Source: Chlorogloeopsis sp038404745
GTDB lineage: Bacteria > Cyanobacteriota > Cyanobacteriia > Cyanobacteriales > Nostocaceae
Assembly: GCF_038404745.2 (NCBI RefSeq)
Contig: NZ_JAYKTT020000053.1
Coordinates: 1-64,000 of the forward strand
DNA length: 64,000 nt
Direction of reading: 5' to 3'
Shown here: positions 63,124 through 64,000 of the stretch, piece by piece
Position numbering within the stretch: the first letter of the stretch is position 1
How the letters are laid out: every line of letters starts with the position of its first letter
The notes under the pieces: model-generated
The model's input: the letters and a program-made list of their open reading frames with translations, nothing else
Database searches by the model: none
What the model was told of the DNA's origin: nothing
Made by a program: the position numbers and the translations under genes

Positions 63124-63843
63124 CTAAGCAGGTAAAAAATACGTCTGATTTGATGGCGCGATCGCCTCTTCTTGGGAAGCTCCACCCAACAAGTGATATT
63201 TTTGCCACAGTTCCATACCGAGAATGCAGGCAATTAACCACACTAAGCCTGCGGCATAGCCAGCTGCTACATCAGTAGGCCAGTGTACACCCAGATACAG
63301 CCGACTAAAACCGATCACAATAATTAAGACAGTCATTGAGGCAAAAATTTGTCTGCGCCATTGTGGAAATTGCTTTGCCAGCACATAAGCTAAAAAGCCG
63401 TAAATCACCATCGATCCCATTGCGTGTCCGCTCGGAAAGCTGTGATGTCCTACATGAATAATCCACTCCCACAGTGCTGGGCGTGCTCTACTAAACAGTA
63501 CTTTCAACCAATAATTTAAGCCGAGCACACCAACGGCAGCTATACCTAAGCTACTTGCTTCCCTATGACGTTTATAAAACAACGGCCCAATTGCCAACCC
63601 TGAACAAATTAACAGCAAAACTGGTGGATTGCCAAGAGAAGTAATGCCAAGCATAATGCGATCGAGAAGTGGCGTGTGCAGCTTTTGAATTGCTAGTAAA
63701 ATCACTGCATCAAGACCAAATATATGCATTATTAAGGTGCCAAAGGCTAGGCTAGAAATCACCCCAGATAAGATTGCAAGTTGTCTGCCTGCTTTTACTT
63801 TTCTCTGGGTAGGTGTTTGGGCTACGACGGCTGAGTCAACCAT
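63124..63843 (-). CDS. PAP2-type phosphatase (membrane)
   Basis: 239 aa with about 5-6 membrane helices. All three phosphatase motifs: KVLFSRARP, PSGH (SFPSGHAMGS) and SRLYLGVHWPTDVAAG. Family members dephosphorylate phosphatidic acid or undecaprenyl/other lipid pyrophosphates at the outer face of the membrane. ATG at 63843 has an open frame running upstream to the window edge without a start; see the separate entry. Transcribed toward the pentapeptide fragment. Confidence 0.85.
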   Translation of the reverse strand: MVDSAVVAQTPTQRKVKAGRQLAILSGVISSLAFGTLIMHIFGLDAVILLAIQKLHTPLLDRIMLGITSLGNPPVLLLICSGLAIGPLFYKRHREASSLGIAAVGVLGLNYWLKVLFSRARPALWEWIIHVGHHSFPSGHAMGSMVIYGFLAYVLAKQFPQWRRQIFASMTVLIIVIGFSRLYLGVHWPTDVAAGYAAGLVWLIACILGMELWQKYHLLGGASQEEAIAPSNQTYFLPA

Positions 63844-64000
63844 TTGGCTTTTGGCATAACCAATGGCTACATTGGCGATCGCAATGCCAGTAATTACTAC
63901 AGCACTAGTTATTCCACCAGTAGCAATTGATAGCCCAGCAGCGGCTGTAAGTAGGGCTACTGATGGCGATTTAAATTTTTGGATAAAAATATTATGTCTT
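63844..64000 (-). pseudogene. In-frame upstream segment resembling a P-type ATPase N-terminus
   Basis: In frame with, and directly before, the PAP2 ATG, the minus strand stays open to the edge and reads FIQKFKSPSVALLTAAAGLS, then IATGGITSAVVITGIAIANV and AIGYAKSQ. From memory this matches the first membrane-helix pair of cyanobacterial cation P-type ATPases. So either a P-type ATPase fragment is fused to PAP2 or the ATPase gene was cut off by a deletion. Partial at the window edge; low certainty. Confidence 0.4.

Overview
The window looks like chromosome of a filamentous, probably heterocyst-forming (Nostocales-type) cyanobacterium. Reasons: many GCGATCGC (HIP1) octamers, AT-rich intergenic DNA, GUN4, a cyanobacterial-length NADP isocitrate dehydrogenase, a fused TrpE-TrpG, DUF6464-like and vMAP-like proteins, and dense families of short dispersed repeats of the kind common in Nostoc/Fischerella/Scytonema genomes.

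Layout. (1) 39-9319, minus strand: a surface-glycan operon built around ADP-heptose (GT9 glycosyltransferases, HldE, GmhB, a GT4-GmhA fusion, another GT4-like enzyme, an SDR). (2) 9767-13207: PucR-type regulator, UgpC/MalK-type sugar ABC ATPase, GUN4. (3) 13316-31722: mostly housekeeping or conserved cyanobacterial genes (icd, two paralogous lipoproteins, UPF0104 protein, NADAR protein, methyltransferase, TPR protein, family-4 uracil-DNA glycosylase, purQ/purS, a Fur-family Zur-like regulator, stomatin/NfeD pair, PP2C phosphatase with a pseudokinase-like front, AAA protein). (4) 31723-36921: gene remnants, a di-heme peroxidase and an unusual receiver-AraC regulator. (5) 37548-57753, all plus strand: a roughly 20-kb biosynthetic cluster. 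Dedicated DAHP synthase and trpEG-C-A-B-D supply tryptophan. A RebO/StaO/VioA-like tryptophan oxidase and a VioB/RebD/StaD-like chromopyrrolic-acid synthase dimerise it. A RebC/StaC-like flavoprotein, two P450s and a GST probably tailor it, and an MFS pump probably exports it. This is the gene logic of an indolocarbazole (rebeccamycin/staurosporine/tjipanazole-type) pathway, without halogenase or sugar genes in the window. (6) 58090-64000: trmFO, a minimal threonyl-tRNA synthetase, an M23 peptidase and a PAP2 phosphatase.

The most striking regulatory feature is upstream of the minus-strand thrS. Two consecutive 22-codon leader ORFs (61391-61459 and 61219-61287) carry runs of threonine codons (8 in 10 residues, then 7 in a row). 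Each ends in Gly-Gly codons whose GGAGGG sequence can pair with the 5' arm of an intrinsic terminator placed just downstream. This is the anatomy of classical ribosome-mediated attenuation, duplicated in tandem, in front of a tRNA synthetase gene in a cyanobacterium.

A second theme is repeat invasion of genes. Short dispersed repeats lie in frame inside or at the ends of HldE, the GT4-GmhA fusion, a truncated GT9, the ABC ATPase, TrpA and the StaD/VioB-like enzyme. No tRNA, rRNA, CRISPR array or intact transposase was recognised. All assignments rest on motif reading without database searches.
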